From NCBI GenBank assembly GCA_033239525.1, contig BSYO01000003.1, positions 22,709,716 to 22,773,715 of the forward strand: DNA of 64,000 nt. Reading direction: 5' to 3'. The notes below the pieces were generated by a model. That model worked only from the letters and a program-made list of their open reading frames with translations, was not told where the DNA came from and did not search any database. Source of the DNA: Nepenthes gracilis. Its lineage: Eukaryota; Streptophyta; Magnoliopsida; Caryophyllales; Nepenthaceae. Positions 33,201 through 43,986 of this stretch are shown piece by piece. How positions within the stretch are numbered: position 1 is the first letter of the stretch; each line of letters begins with the position of its first letter. A program made the translations under genes and the position numbers.

Positions 33201-35529
33201 GTAGATTGGATTCAGGAAAGTGTATTTCAGACGTTGTTTTTTGTTTTTACCGATTCTCTTACTTTAAAGTTGATGAAAATACTCTAAAATATTGTTGTTG
33301 CATGACTAAAGTAAATGAAGCATGTTTCCTTCGATTGTTTGGATAGATTTTGTGTTTATCCATATTTATTGTAAGTTTTGGCTTCGATTTCATGAATAAG
33401 CATATAAATTGTGTTCGATTTTATCCTGAAAAAGCTTGTGATAAAACCCTAGCTCGAAAATATTGAAAATGTTTTGTTAAATTGCATGATTTAATATATG
33501 TGTATGGATTTATAGCATTAATTTCATGAATAAGCACATGTTTAGCGATCGATTTGAGTCCGGAAGTTTTGGCGAAGCCCTAGGTATGAAAATGAAGGGG
33601 TTTTGATGATTTTTAACTATAGCTCATGTTATATAAAAGTTAATTGATATTGAAATGAAACTCCCGGTATAATTTATTTTTTAAAAAATTTTTACACGGA
33701 CTTATGCCAATAAATTTCTATGCACTGTTGAAGTAAAACTGAAGGAATTTTAGACCGTTACCGTATATTCTGAAGCTAACTAAAAAAAATTATGGAACTC
33801 TGATTATGAAAGAGGGTTTTCAATAAAGAAGTTGTTTCTGATACTGTTATTTAGGACCCGGGACTGACTACAGTCCGGATAGGTTCTCCGGCATGCCTTA
33901 GAACTTTACGGTGGTAATCGAGGATAACTCGTCCCATGGAGTTATAGGTGGTCCGCCCTTCCTCGGGGTTACGGTCAAGAGGAAAGCATAGTTTCTGTCC
34001 TATCTTCAAGTGGCACACCGTACCGATCCCACGAGATAGAATACTTCTGCTATAGTCATAGGCCTTGGATTGTGTGGAGTGAACACAATCTATCCTCGAT
34101 CATTTGCCCCATCAACTAGTAGGGTATACTAGCAGGGTCTGTTACCTATATGTTATGTTATAGTTCTGTTCTGTACCGCAGTTACTGTACTGATTTTTGT
34201 TCCATACTGATTACCGATTATTGATTACCGGTTACTGTTTACCAATTACCGATTATTGAATTACCGTTTACCATTTACCGATTACCGATTACTGATTACC
34301 GACTACTGGTTTCTAATTTCTGAAATTTAATGTCGTCAAAGTATGTTTTCTTTATTTTCTAGGTTATATTCTGTTTAACCATTCTATTTCTACATAATTA
34401 CATGACCGTTCTGTATCACTATTTTACTACACATATGTATGTACCTTGTTGGGCTCCGGCTCACTGTTTTATTATTTTTTTTCCCTCTAGATGAGATGGT
34501 AGAGTTAGTGCCCGACGAGAAAGAGTGATCGAAAGAAATTTCTAAAGACTTTTGAGGACTTGAAACATTTGGAGCTATTTTGGGAGAGCAGTTGATGTAA
34601 AGACTTGGCTGGGCATGTGATTTTATATACTGATCTTGTGTCTATGGATATTTATGCACATGGGGATTTTGTATAGAATGCATATGATGTACGTAATGGT
34701 AAAAAGAAAAATTAAACTTCTGCAGGTTAATAGTTTAGCTTCCACTCTAAACTTTTGGATATATTGTACAGGTCCTAGACGGCATCTCGTTATTGAACTG
34801 CAGTGTAATTACTGGTTTTATATATTTATGTCACGGATGGCACATGTGATCCTGTGTGTGCTTATTGTAGGAAGAATTGTGGATAATCAATAGTTATGTG
34901 CTTGTAATAGTTAATCATACAGGTTGTATTTTTGGAGGTTTCTTCCAATTATAATGGAGACTCTGTCGAAATTTTTATAGAAATCTTGTCTTATAATTTA
35001 GTCCGTTGATCATGTTCCTGTCTTGACGGAAGCATTTGAGGAAAAAAAATCCGTTCCGTCATGGGGGAGGCATAGACTTTTGTTATAATTTATATATTGA
35101 TATGTAAATATTCGACTTAGAGTATTGGTATGTAACGAAAATTATAGCATTTACTATTATGGTTACTGTTATACTTCCACAGGTGACTTATGGATTTAGT
35201 TATGCTTCCGTATTTATTAGGATGTGTAGATTTTTATTTAGGTTTAGATGGCATCTCTTTTAGATTCAACATATAAATGCAAATGTACTGTGTTGGAGCC
35301 ATAGATTATATGGCAATGTGGATCCTGTGTATATGTTGTGGTGATGAAAATATTAAAGTGTGGATATTTATATGTTTGTACAGGTTCAAATTGATTGGCT
35401 GTATTTTTTTCGTCCAATTATAGATGGTACTCTGCCAAAAGTTTTGTAAAAATTTATAATAATAATTATGGGCTTTATTTATGTTTTTATTGACGGAGTT
35501 TATTTAAGAAAAAATAACCCGATCCGTTA
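29850..35529 (+). repeat. Del/Tekay-type 5' LTR, split by a nested LTR
   Basis: The opening TGCAATATACC and the next 130 bp align with the inverted ends of the element E LTRs (43,971 leftwards), including GGATGTGATAAAAATTAA and GTATCGATTTGA. The end TTTAAGAAAAAATAACC, then GATCCGTTACA, then a TTGGTATCAG primer site matches the E LTR end. With the 31,756-35,061 insertion removed, about 2.37 kb remains, the same as the E LTRs (2,366 and 2,365 bp). It sits in Tat-2 with TTCTC just before it; the second target copy is outside the recognisable sequence. A (GA)n run lies at 30,172-30,200. Confidence 0.78.
31756..35061 (+). repeat. Nested solo-type Del LTR, about 3.3 kb
   Basis: It starts TGTGACGACCCGAG and ends CCGTTCCGTCA, imperfect inverses as in LTRs of this group. 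It contains CTCGAGC motifs (32,120-32,190), a GAGAGA leader near 32,255, a GAGGCAAG block near 32,332, repeated ACTGTTCA motifs (32,530, 32,920-32,945) and TACCGATTACCG-type simple repeats (34,205-34,315). The preceding bases AGGGA are not exactly repeated after 35,061 (GGGGGAGGCA), so the right edge may be off by a few bases. It has no internal region, so it is a solo LTR or fragment. Confidence 0.65.
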
Positions 35530-35530
35530 C

Positions 35531-35543
35531 AGTTGGTATCAGA
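35531..35543 (+). other. Primer-binding site of the 29,850 element
   Basis: TTGGTATCAGAAA lies two bases after the LTR end and resembles the Met-tRNA primer site TGGTATCAGAGC. Confidence 0.75.
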
Positions 35544-36790
35544 AAAAAAGAGATGCCTTAGGTTTTGATTTAGATCCTGTGCAAAAGCTTAGGTTTTATT
35601 GTGATTGCCCAAATGAGTAACTGAAGATGTGAGATAATTAAGTTAGATTGAGAAGTCTTGGGTATCTCGGTTTGCATAAGCTAGGCGAGAATGTCATTGG
35701 AAAACTAGTGTCTAAGTTAATTGACATCGAATGTAGGCCTAGACTAGTTAATTTGGGTATAAGGTTTAGGTTAAGCTGCTCTAAGTTGAGACAAGATAAG
35801 GATCGGTGGGATTGAATGGGATGTTGAGGTTTCGGCCCTAAGATCATCGTCATGAATGCATTAATTAATTTTGACCCCTGTCTAATCTAATTTTCCGAGG
35901 TTAATTAATATTGTGATATAGCATGGTTGCTAGGCGGGGATTTGCGTCAAAACGTTGGTTGACCACGGGGATAAGGAGAAAAAAATGTTTGAAGGCACCT
36001 TAAGGATTTATATCAAATGAATGTCGAGTTAGTATCAGATAAGGTAGCGCCTAATCAAGGTCTAAGTAGCCAACTTAGTATAAGTTAAGAATTTGATTGG
36101 CCTCGGTCGAGATTTTCAAGTAGATGGGATGTTTAAATTTGATGATTTAATATTATGGATAAGTAGAATGGATCACGTGAAGTTAAGAGATGCTGAGGAC
36201 TTTGGATGATTGATATAGAAAATGTCATGGATCTCAAGGATAAAGAGATATATCAAGATATGTTGTGAATGCTTGAAGTTGAATATTTTGAAAGAAATTT
36301 TGGGAGCATAGTTTGATTGAGGATGATCTTTAAGGAGAGAGTTCGGCTGACTTCTTTTCTATTACTTGGTGATTCGAGGTTGTGACGGGGGTTACCTCCG
36401 ATAGATGAAATTAGTGTAGAATCGGAGGCATACTGATTAATGCTCGTTATGAGATGCCTTAGGATTTTTGGGTTAAGTATAATGACGAATAAAGATTACA
36501 TGAGAATGATCAAGAACGTGGTTGCCAAAAGAGTGAGTTCGGTTATGAAAATGTTAGAACAGGCATGTGATTCTTTAACAGTTTAAAGGTGGTTCGGTTA
36601 TGAAGAAACGATTGGTGTTGCATGGTATATGGGTTTATTGGGTTTAGCTGAATCAAATAAGCAATTCGACAAGCATTTGCTGAGGATAGTAAAGTCAAGA
36701 AACGTTTGGCTTAGGGATGATTAGTATTCACAAGGATGAGATAGATGAAGGTAATCTTCAAGGACTTAAGGGTATATCGATTAAAATCCA
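35544..36790 (+). mobile_element. Leader and gag remnant of the 29,850 Del element
   Basis: GATGCCTTAGG then an AT-rich leader as in other Del elements. GCATGGTTGCTAGGCGGGGATTT near 35,925 is similar to a Del gag start followed by basic residues, but stops appear at once. No protease or polymerase follows; the element is truncated near 36,790. Confidence 0.5.
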
Positions 36791-36801
36791 ATGGCTATAA
36801 G

Positions 36802-36836
36802 TGGAGAAGTAGGATCCTACTTCTCTTGAAGAGAAG
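36802..36836. repeat. Perfect palindrome plus overlapping hairpin
   Basis: A 22-bp perfect palindrome centred on GGATCC (arms GAGAAGTAGGA/TCCTACTTCTC) is followed by TTGAA and a second GAGAAGCAGGATCC. The second copy can pair with the palindrome's right half with one mismatch. This could be a small transposon end or a replication-made inverted duplication. Confidence 0.7.
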
Positions 36837-36869
36837 CAGGATCCCCAAATCCAAGGTCGGCGTGGGTTG

Positions 36870-37900
36870 GATGTGCCGCACCAGTGCCGCATGATTTATT
36901 TATTTGTTTTTATTTTTTAATTTTTTGTCCACTTATGACCTCTTTTTTTTTAAGTTTCATTTTTTTTATTTTTTAATTTTTTTTATAAATAAAATGTAAA
37001 GAAACATCCACCATCTATTTTAATTTCAACAATTTAAAATATATCAAGAAGATATTTTTTTTAACTTTTAAAATCTTGCTTATATGCTAATATTTTGAGA
37101 ATATATTATTGTAAAATTATTGTTTTATAATTTTATAAAATATAATCCTACTAATATAATTATATGTTAAAAAAATAAAATAATAAAATTATTATTTTAT
37201 AAGTTTATAAAATATAATCATACATACACGGTAACATATATGTGACTGTAAAATTATTATTTTATAAATTTATAAAGTATAGTTATACTTATATAATAAT
37301 ATTTTTAAAAGATAGAATTATAAAATTATTATTTTTTCATTTGAAATAATTTTTATAAGAATTATTGAATTAATATAAGCTAAGTATTTTTATAAACATT
37401 TTTTTCTTTAAATTAAAAACATTAAAAATGTAAAAAAAAAAAAAAGAAAAAATTGTGCCCTGTCATTGAATTTAATACAACGGCAGATTTTATGCAGCAC
37501 AGTCCCCCAAGCCGGGTTGGTGAATCAGCACGTGCAGAGCATGCAAACAACTTCCCTAACGAAATAACAAGAGCAGAGCATGCAACCCTGGTAGAATTAG
37601 CTGCGGACAGCGTGGCCAAAAAAACAAGGGGGAAAAAAAAAAGATAGATCATTTGACCTTTTCAAGTTGGGTCAAACAGCCCAGTTCAAATATATTGGAC
37701 TTTCCAGCCCAATAATCAGTTCAGCCCATATAAAATGATACATACTATGTTAAAAAAAAATATCCTAGACATATAATCTATTAATTTTAATTAAATAATA
37801 CAATTTCATATAATTAATTTAGATAAATTAATTATTTATAATAAATTTTAAAAAAATATATTTAAAAAAAACATGCCTATTTATGATATATAGTTTTGAT
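36870..37900. other. AT-rich stretch with no recognised gene
   Basis: Extremely AT-rich, with a repeated motif ATTATTTTATAA.TTTATAAA.TATA at about 37,120-37,145, 37,190-37,215 and 37,255-37,280, suggesting degenerate short tandem units. A small GC-richer island at 37,450-37,640 has an open frame of 64 codons and its opposite-strand shadow; neither is recognisable. Confidence 0.5.
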
Positions 37901-38960
37901 TGGTATACCATAGCTGGGCTGTCCCAGCGGTCAAAGAAGGTCAAAGTAGCATGTTAGACGGTCAACTCAAATATTGACCCAACAAGAGGTGAATACCCAA
38001 ATCCTGAAAGGCCCAAACGCTCGCCCGACGGTCAACGTCAGCGTTGACCGATTAGGACACAGGCGGGTGGCCAACTCACACCTAAAACGGTCAACCCAAG
38101 AGTTAACCGGAATCACTCTAACAATAGGCCAAAAATACAAAGGTTTTTCACGGCCTTGACTCACTTGAACTCACGATCCAACAGACGGTCAGCAACGGCT
38201 CTTTTTCTGACCAGCATCTTCCATAAACTCAACCAACATCTAAAAAGAATATTGACAAAATCAGCGCCCTTCTCATAAAGAATGCGCCAAATTTTTTCAA
38301 TTTCCTACCAATTGAGGCTCTCCAACGGTAGAGTGCATGGAAGGATGGTGAGCAATTTGGAAAGCCGCTGACCGCCAAGAAGAAAAGCAATCTCAGCAAG
38401 TTTTGTAACTTGCGCCTCCCTATAGAAGGAATGCCATCCAGAATGATGCAGGGAATCACACATTCTAATTAAGAAAGATCACACTGTCACCCTTTAAGTA
38501 AGCCTTGGAATCCTCATTTAGGGCATGCAAACTTCTACTCACACAACACTCTTGACAACAACAAAAGACGCAGACATACAACTCTCTGCACTCTACTGAC
38601 ACTCAAAAAATCTAAAGCATACAAACGTACTTCTTACAGCCGTTTACTGCCTTCCCACCATCCAAATCCAAAAGGACAGCTTTGGCTCTCTTTTATCTGG
38701 AGATCTACATACTCTTACACTCTCTCTTTCAACTCTCAATTTCAATTACCTTTTCAAATCTCGAATCGTTGTTTATCGATTTGAGTGTCGAAGATTTTCA
38801 AATGGGACAATTTTTCGCCGACACACTGGCCTCCTATTCATTTTAGTGGTGTGTAGGACCCAAATTCAGTGAACGAAATTGAAAACAAGACAAGCAGATC
38901 AGCCCGAATCTGTTCGAAATTCAGATCCAATGATGCATCAAGTTTGATAGAAAGGATTTG
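37900..38960 (+). repeat. Tat-type LTR, probably solo or truncated
   Basis: The end portion GATTTGAGTGTCGAAGATTTT, then GACACACTGGCCTCC, then TTTTAGTGGTGTGTAGGA (38,777-38,870) matches the Tat-1 LTR end at 8,845-8,930 (TTTTAGTGGTGTGTGGGA). No primer site or gag follows. The U3 side has a cluster of GGTCAA/TTGACC words (37,929-38,100). The boundaries are approximate. Confidence 0.55.
38030..38049. promoter_or_regulatory. Inverted W-box pair in a Tat LTR
   Basis: GGTCAACG and CGTTGACC, perfect 8-bp arms with a 4-bp spacer. Five further GGTCAA or TTGACC words lie between 37,929 and 38,100. TTGAC(C/T) is the core bound by plant WRKY factors. Confidence 0.6.
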
Positions 38961-39530
38961 GCATTTTTATATTTTTGGAAAATGGTCATCGTTCACTATA
39001 TAAAAGACCATTTATAAATATCATTTTAAAATGCATAAAATTATAGAAAACCTCTACAAATTTTAAAGAGAGAAATCATGTTGTGGTTCTTCCGAACAAT
39101 AATGATTTCAGTGCAGTTTTAATTGTGCTGATTATTTTCGATAAATCAAAATTTAATACTTATAAATTTAGTTATTTAAGATTATTTTTACACATAATCA
39201 ATTAAAAAGAAATATGATAAAAAAATTCTTCTGATTATATTATTCAATTGATTATCATAATATAAATCCATGAATTGGTTTCTCCATTTTCTTAATTAAA
39301 AATAAGAGGCGCCTTATTTTAGGGGGGGGGGTGTTGGGGTGGAGTTGTAAGTTGATCTCTTGCAACTCAGAGAGACGACTTACAACTCAAGCAATTTAAT
39401 GATGCATATATTTCTTTTGAACATTAATTATATTTAAGCCATATATATATATATATATATATGGGTTAGTAAAAGCCAAGGTTCAAACCCTTGTCACTTG
39501 GTTAGGCAAATTATAACTATTAGCGCCAAT
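38961..39530. other. AT-rich DNA with hairpin, G-run and (AT)n
   Basis: No gene was seen. A run of ten G (39,332-39,341) precedes an inverted repeat with perfect 11-bp arms GAGTTGTAAGT/ACTTACAACTC (39,342-39,352 and 39,378-39,388). An (AT)n microsatellite lies at about 39,441-39,462. Confidence 0.6.
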
Positions 39531-39539
39531 CGAGTTTAT

Positions 39540-39700
39540 GTTATTTAAAAGTTATTTAATTTATATATAATATAAATTACGGAAAAATGGAATAAAACAT
39601 CCTATATGGGATTCGAACATCCCTAATCATGGGTTATAGAATTAAGATTTTAACCACTTGCATACGTGACTATTTCTTTCTGATTGATGACATACTTAGA
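39540..39700 (-). mobile_element. Possible tRNA-derived SINE, copy 1
   Basis: On the minus strand GCAAGTGGTTAAAATCTT followed about 25 bp later by TGTTCGAATCCC looks like the A and B boxes of a tRNA-type polymerase III promoter. An AT-rich tail follows. Homologous to copy 2 at 41,160-41,320. I could not define target duplications. Confidence 0.4.
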
Positions 39701-41159
39701 TTTAAATATGTATGAAAATACTCAAAATAAATGAAAAAATGCGTAAAATGAAAGTCAGATCATTGACGTGTTGGTGTTTAACTCGGATACATACAATCCA
39801 ACGTAGCGGAATAAACCCAAACCCGCCGTCACATGTTGACTACCAAACTAGTTATTACAAAAAATACAATAATATATAATAATTTTTAATGTAGAAATTT
39901 TTCTCAACCAATGAAAAAATTATGAGACAAGTTTCAAAATAATCTATTATAAAAGTGCCAATTATAAGAACCCATTTCAAAATTCCTTCACTATAAATCC
40001 AAGTGAAGAATGGATAATTACAACTCCACAACACACCCAACAATCGACAAGAGAAATATAATGAGAAATAAGAGTAATCAAACAAAAATACGCTTCTAGA
40101 AATTATTTCTAGAACGATGTTCACGATCTTGGTGAAAAACGAAACTCAAATCGGATCTCAATTGGATGTTGAACATCTTTCTTTTCTCTATTCTTCTATC
40201 ATCTCTCTTTGTGTAGCGCCCTTGTTGAGACTGATTTTGGAATTTTAACTCTAAAATGTGTAAGCAACATTTTATACCTGCGGAATGGCGCTTGAGCGCC
40301 ACTCGAGAATGCATAAGTCTGGAAACCGCACTCGAGTGAGTCTCAACCGTGAATGATTCTAAAATTTGTGCTTGAGCTCCATTTGAGCGAGCATTGTGCG
40401 TGGACTGTCTCTGAGAAAACCAGATTGCCAATCAAAGTAGATCTTACTTACCGGTTTGTCACACAAGTTTGGTTAATATAAATAAGTTTTGACCTTTAAA
40501 TTTGAAATGAATTTGAAAAAGGTTTGGCCACAGCTACTCTAGCCATGTTGCAAAAAAAGGAAATACATAACTATTTACTTTCGTAGGGACAACTCAAAGT
40601 TTTCGGGCGGTATACCCATCTCCTACTATTCAACATCAACATTTTTGCTTAGGTTTTCTATGATTTTTTTACTCGTCTGGTATTCTGTTGTCCATTATCT
40701 TATTTTTTTTATTACATATTTCTTTGTTATTATCCATTGAGTTGACTTAATAGGTTAAAAATCGACTTTTTTTTTTCAGTTTCATTTCACGTCTCGAAGA
40801 AGACGTCGTTCATTATCATATCAAATAGAGAGGGGTTTCAAACATTTTACTAATGAAAAGACCACTATTGAAGGAAATTTAGACTAACTCTTGGTGTTGA
40901 TATGAGAAGACTTTTGCCCCATTGGAAAAGGTTACTTTTGTACAGGCTCTTGGTATTCATACAAGGATTGGGGCTGCTATGCGATCCTCTGATGACTATC
41001 TGTTTGTTACGGTACCCACAAGGAAGTGAACAAAACCTAATATAGTGCTCTGGTTCACAAATAATGTGTGAATTATTTGTGCAACATGAGGCATATTCTT
41101 TTGATTGAGTTATTTATTGTATTTAACATGCTTTTAGAATAATAAACAGGCACCAACTG
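39701..41159. other. Intergenic or old repeat DNA
   Basis: No intact gene. At 40,270-40,410 motifs such as GCGCTTGAGCGCCACTCGAG recall the CTCGAG-type part of the LTRs elsewhere in this window, so this is probably an old LTR fragment. The short open frames at 39,855-40,124 and 40,096-40,431 have no recognisable domain. Confidence 0.45.
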
Positions 41160-41320
41160 AAAATCGAACTAGAGACACCTAAATTCAGATAATATAGAAT
41201 ATGAAAATGGAATGAAACGTCTTGAATGGAATCTAAACCCTTGATCATCGGTCCTTGAAGCAAGATTTTTAACTGCTTGCGCACATAGCTGCTTTTCGCA
41301 ATCAGGCAACGATAATTAAA
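41160..41320 (-). mobile_element. Possible tRNA-derived SINE, copy 2
   Basis: GCAAGCAGTTAAAAATCTT and then, after a spacer, GGGTTTAGATTCC on the minus strand, collinear with copy 1 including the AT-rich tail. The B box is more decayed (GGTTTAGATTCC). Flanking sequence of about 70 bp (41,088-41,157) is repeated at 41,377-41,441. Confidence 0.4.
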
Positions 41321-41605
41321 TTTTAATGTTTATAGAAATGCATCAAACTGCTAACGTTTTGTTTCACATTTGCGCCCCGAGGCATATTTTTTAAATTGGG
41401 TTATCTATTATATTTAACATATTATAAGAATAATGAAAGACATCAGTGAAGGGGAATAGATACATTGGCAGTCAAACGAAATTGGGCGAAGAGTTGATGC
41501 AACCCAATGGCACACACTCACACGATAGAGGGCAAGGAAATAAGATATAATATTTTATGTGAAAATCCTATTTTAAATAAGATAAAAAAATAACTAGATA
41601 CTTAG

Positions 41606-43722
41606 TGTGACGGATTATATTTTTCTACTAAAAATTCGACAGAGTTTTTCCTATAATATGGCCGTATAACTATACAAATACCTGTGAAATATCCTATAGA
41701 ACATATATATATCCTCCCAAAATGCCACAACATCTCAACAACTCACACATATGCATCCTAATAACTTCAAGTTCCAACAATATGCAAACATCAATACACA
41801 AATTACACAAGATCCGAATGCTGCTACTTAGATGTGGCTCCAACGCGGTGCATCTATATATAACGTCGGTCAAAAAGAAATGCCACTAGGTACCTGTTAT
41901 AAACCACAATATCCTGCGAAAATACAAATAAATCCAAATGACAATAGAAATTAAACTATCTGATCATTAGTCATTTTGTACAATATACATTAATAAACCC
42001 AACTAAAATATGAATGTATACAATTAACTATAATCTATAAGGTATAAGTCTTCAAAGTCTAGAGCCTAGTCTACCTCTAGTGTCTACTTTATCCCATCGA
42101 CGTAACAGTCCTATGCTAATCTGAAGGTAAAGAGAAGTAGCAAAGTGAGCCAAATACTCAATAAGTGTATCATATTCAAAACTGTAGGCAATATAAGTAA
42201 GGTTAAGTAATGAATGATATATATAATTACGAAAAAGGATGCATAGACAAGAACATAATCAATATGTTTTTTTATTATACTTTAGAATATAATTTATTTT
42301 CTTTGGGATATAATTTATATATAATTATTTATCTTTACGGATTAGGATCAGTAAACCTTACTAACCAAAGGTGGAGATGAATGAAAAAAGGATTATGATA
42401 CTTCACATAATTTAAGGTCACAATTTCCTATTATTAACCTAAAGGCGGGCTATCTACATATCATGTCTGTAAACGGGCTGATAACACAAGGCCCCCATTT
42501 GTTTCCTCAAGGCCTAGAGGCAGTTCTCATCCTTCCACAGTAGCATCCTAAAACTTGTCAAGAGTATTATTCAAAATAATATGCGGTTAGGATAATCCTT
42601 GAATCTCTGCTGTAACACTAATGGCAGGCTAAGGGATATTACCCTTCATAACATAAATCCATGGTCCTAATTTTATAGTTTCTTATTTATTTGAGGGAAG
42701 ATCTGTCAAAATTCTATTCACAATATCTCCATCCGGAAGAATAATTTGATCACATAACATATTGTGGACTTCCCTCTGAACGTATATGCGATTATTATCT
42801 TTCCTTCGAACTCAAACATTTTCACAAGTTAATTGGATGCATGATCATCATAATTCATAAGAAAGATTACGATTTCTTGTCATCATTAGTTAATTATCAC
42901 TTTGGGGGCCTCCGGAATATATTTCCTTAACAACAGAACACAAACACATTTTTTTCTGGAGCTTACAATTGGACATATATAATTAAACATAACTTACATA
43001 ACAATTAATTATGTGGGACGAATGCAAAATTCTCAATTGTCCTCGGGTGAACAATAACGAGGCCGTTTTAGAGTATTTGGACATCGTGAACGGGTCAATA
43101 CTTATGAAATTGGACGCCCTGTCAAGGTATATGCATAATTAGGATATGATAATTCATAATTTGGGGTCAATTAAACTTATAATTGAAGGGAAAGGGAAGA
43201 ATTCAAAGCTGGGCGCGGGTTAGGGTTTGGCGAGGCCAAACCGGACAAATCGAAGGAAAAATCGGGTATCAAATAATAAATCTATTATATTAGGATATGG
43301 GTAATGATATTCTAATATCAATTTATACCAAAAACCCACAAATTAGAAGCCAAAACCACTCGGGGCGCAAGTGAACAGTACCGGCACGAAATGAACATGC
43401 ATAAAAATGAAAAATGAGAGTATGGGTGGGCCCCAAAATTTCGAATTTGCCTCGACCCAATCTACAACTTTTTCAACTAACTTGAAATTAGAATCAAACC
43501 CAAAAGCCTCAATTTCCTCCTCTTCTCCTTTGCCTGGGCCTCTTACAGCTGCTGCCACTGCTCCGCCTTGCCTCGCGAGCCGGTCATTGCCGTGCGGCCG
43601 TCGCTGGCTATTGTTGACCATCATGTGCCGTCTCCCCTGGCGCAGCCCTCTTCGCTTTCTCCTCTTTCTCTCCCCCTGAAACCCCCTTCTTCCCTTCTTA
43701 TTCTTTTCCTTCTACTTCTATT

Positions 43723-43781
<59 letters not shown>

Positions 43782-43971
43782 TCCGTTTTTTTAATCCCAA
43801 AACTCAAATCGATACTTGAGCGATCGAACGGACGCACCTCGGGCGCCGACCCAACAGGTCCAAATATCCTTTAAAATTTTATAATATTTAGTTAATTTTT
43901 ATCACATCCAAATTTTTAAAAATAATAATAAATAATCTCAATTAAATTAGGTAAAAATTCTGAATATTACA
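41606..43971 (-). repeat. 3' LTR of element E
   Basis: Plus-strand ends TGTGACGGATTATATTTTTC and GAATATTACA. It includes a (TTA)n tract (43,724-43,776) and, on the minus strand, a GAACAGTA/ACTGTTCA motif near 43,375. Short frames at 43,343-43,819 lie in the R-U5 leader and are not genes. Confidence 0.88.
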
Positions 43972-43986
43972 TTCTCCCCCACTTAT
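43972..43986 (-). other. Polypurine tract of element E
   Basis: On the minus strand AAGTGGGGGAGAA sits directly before the LTR start TGTAATATTC. Upstream is TTTCGATGATAAAATTTT, the usual end of Del/Tekay pol, so orientation and lineage are firmly set. Confidence 0.85.

Noticed and set aside
37453..37652. Opposing open frames in the small GC-rich island
   Set aside because: No recognisable domain, no splice partner and no start context; too short to support.
43343..43819. Three overlapping open frames, one ending in a poly-Tyr run
   Set aside because: They lie in the element E LTR leader and read through a TTA microsatellite.
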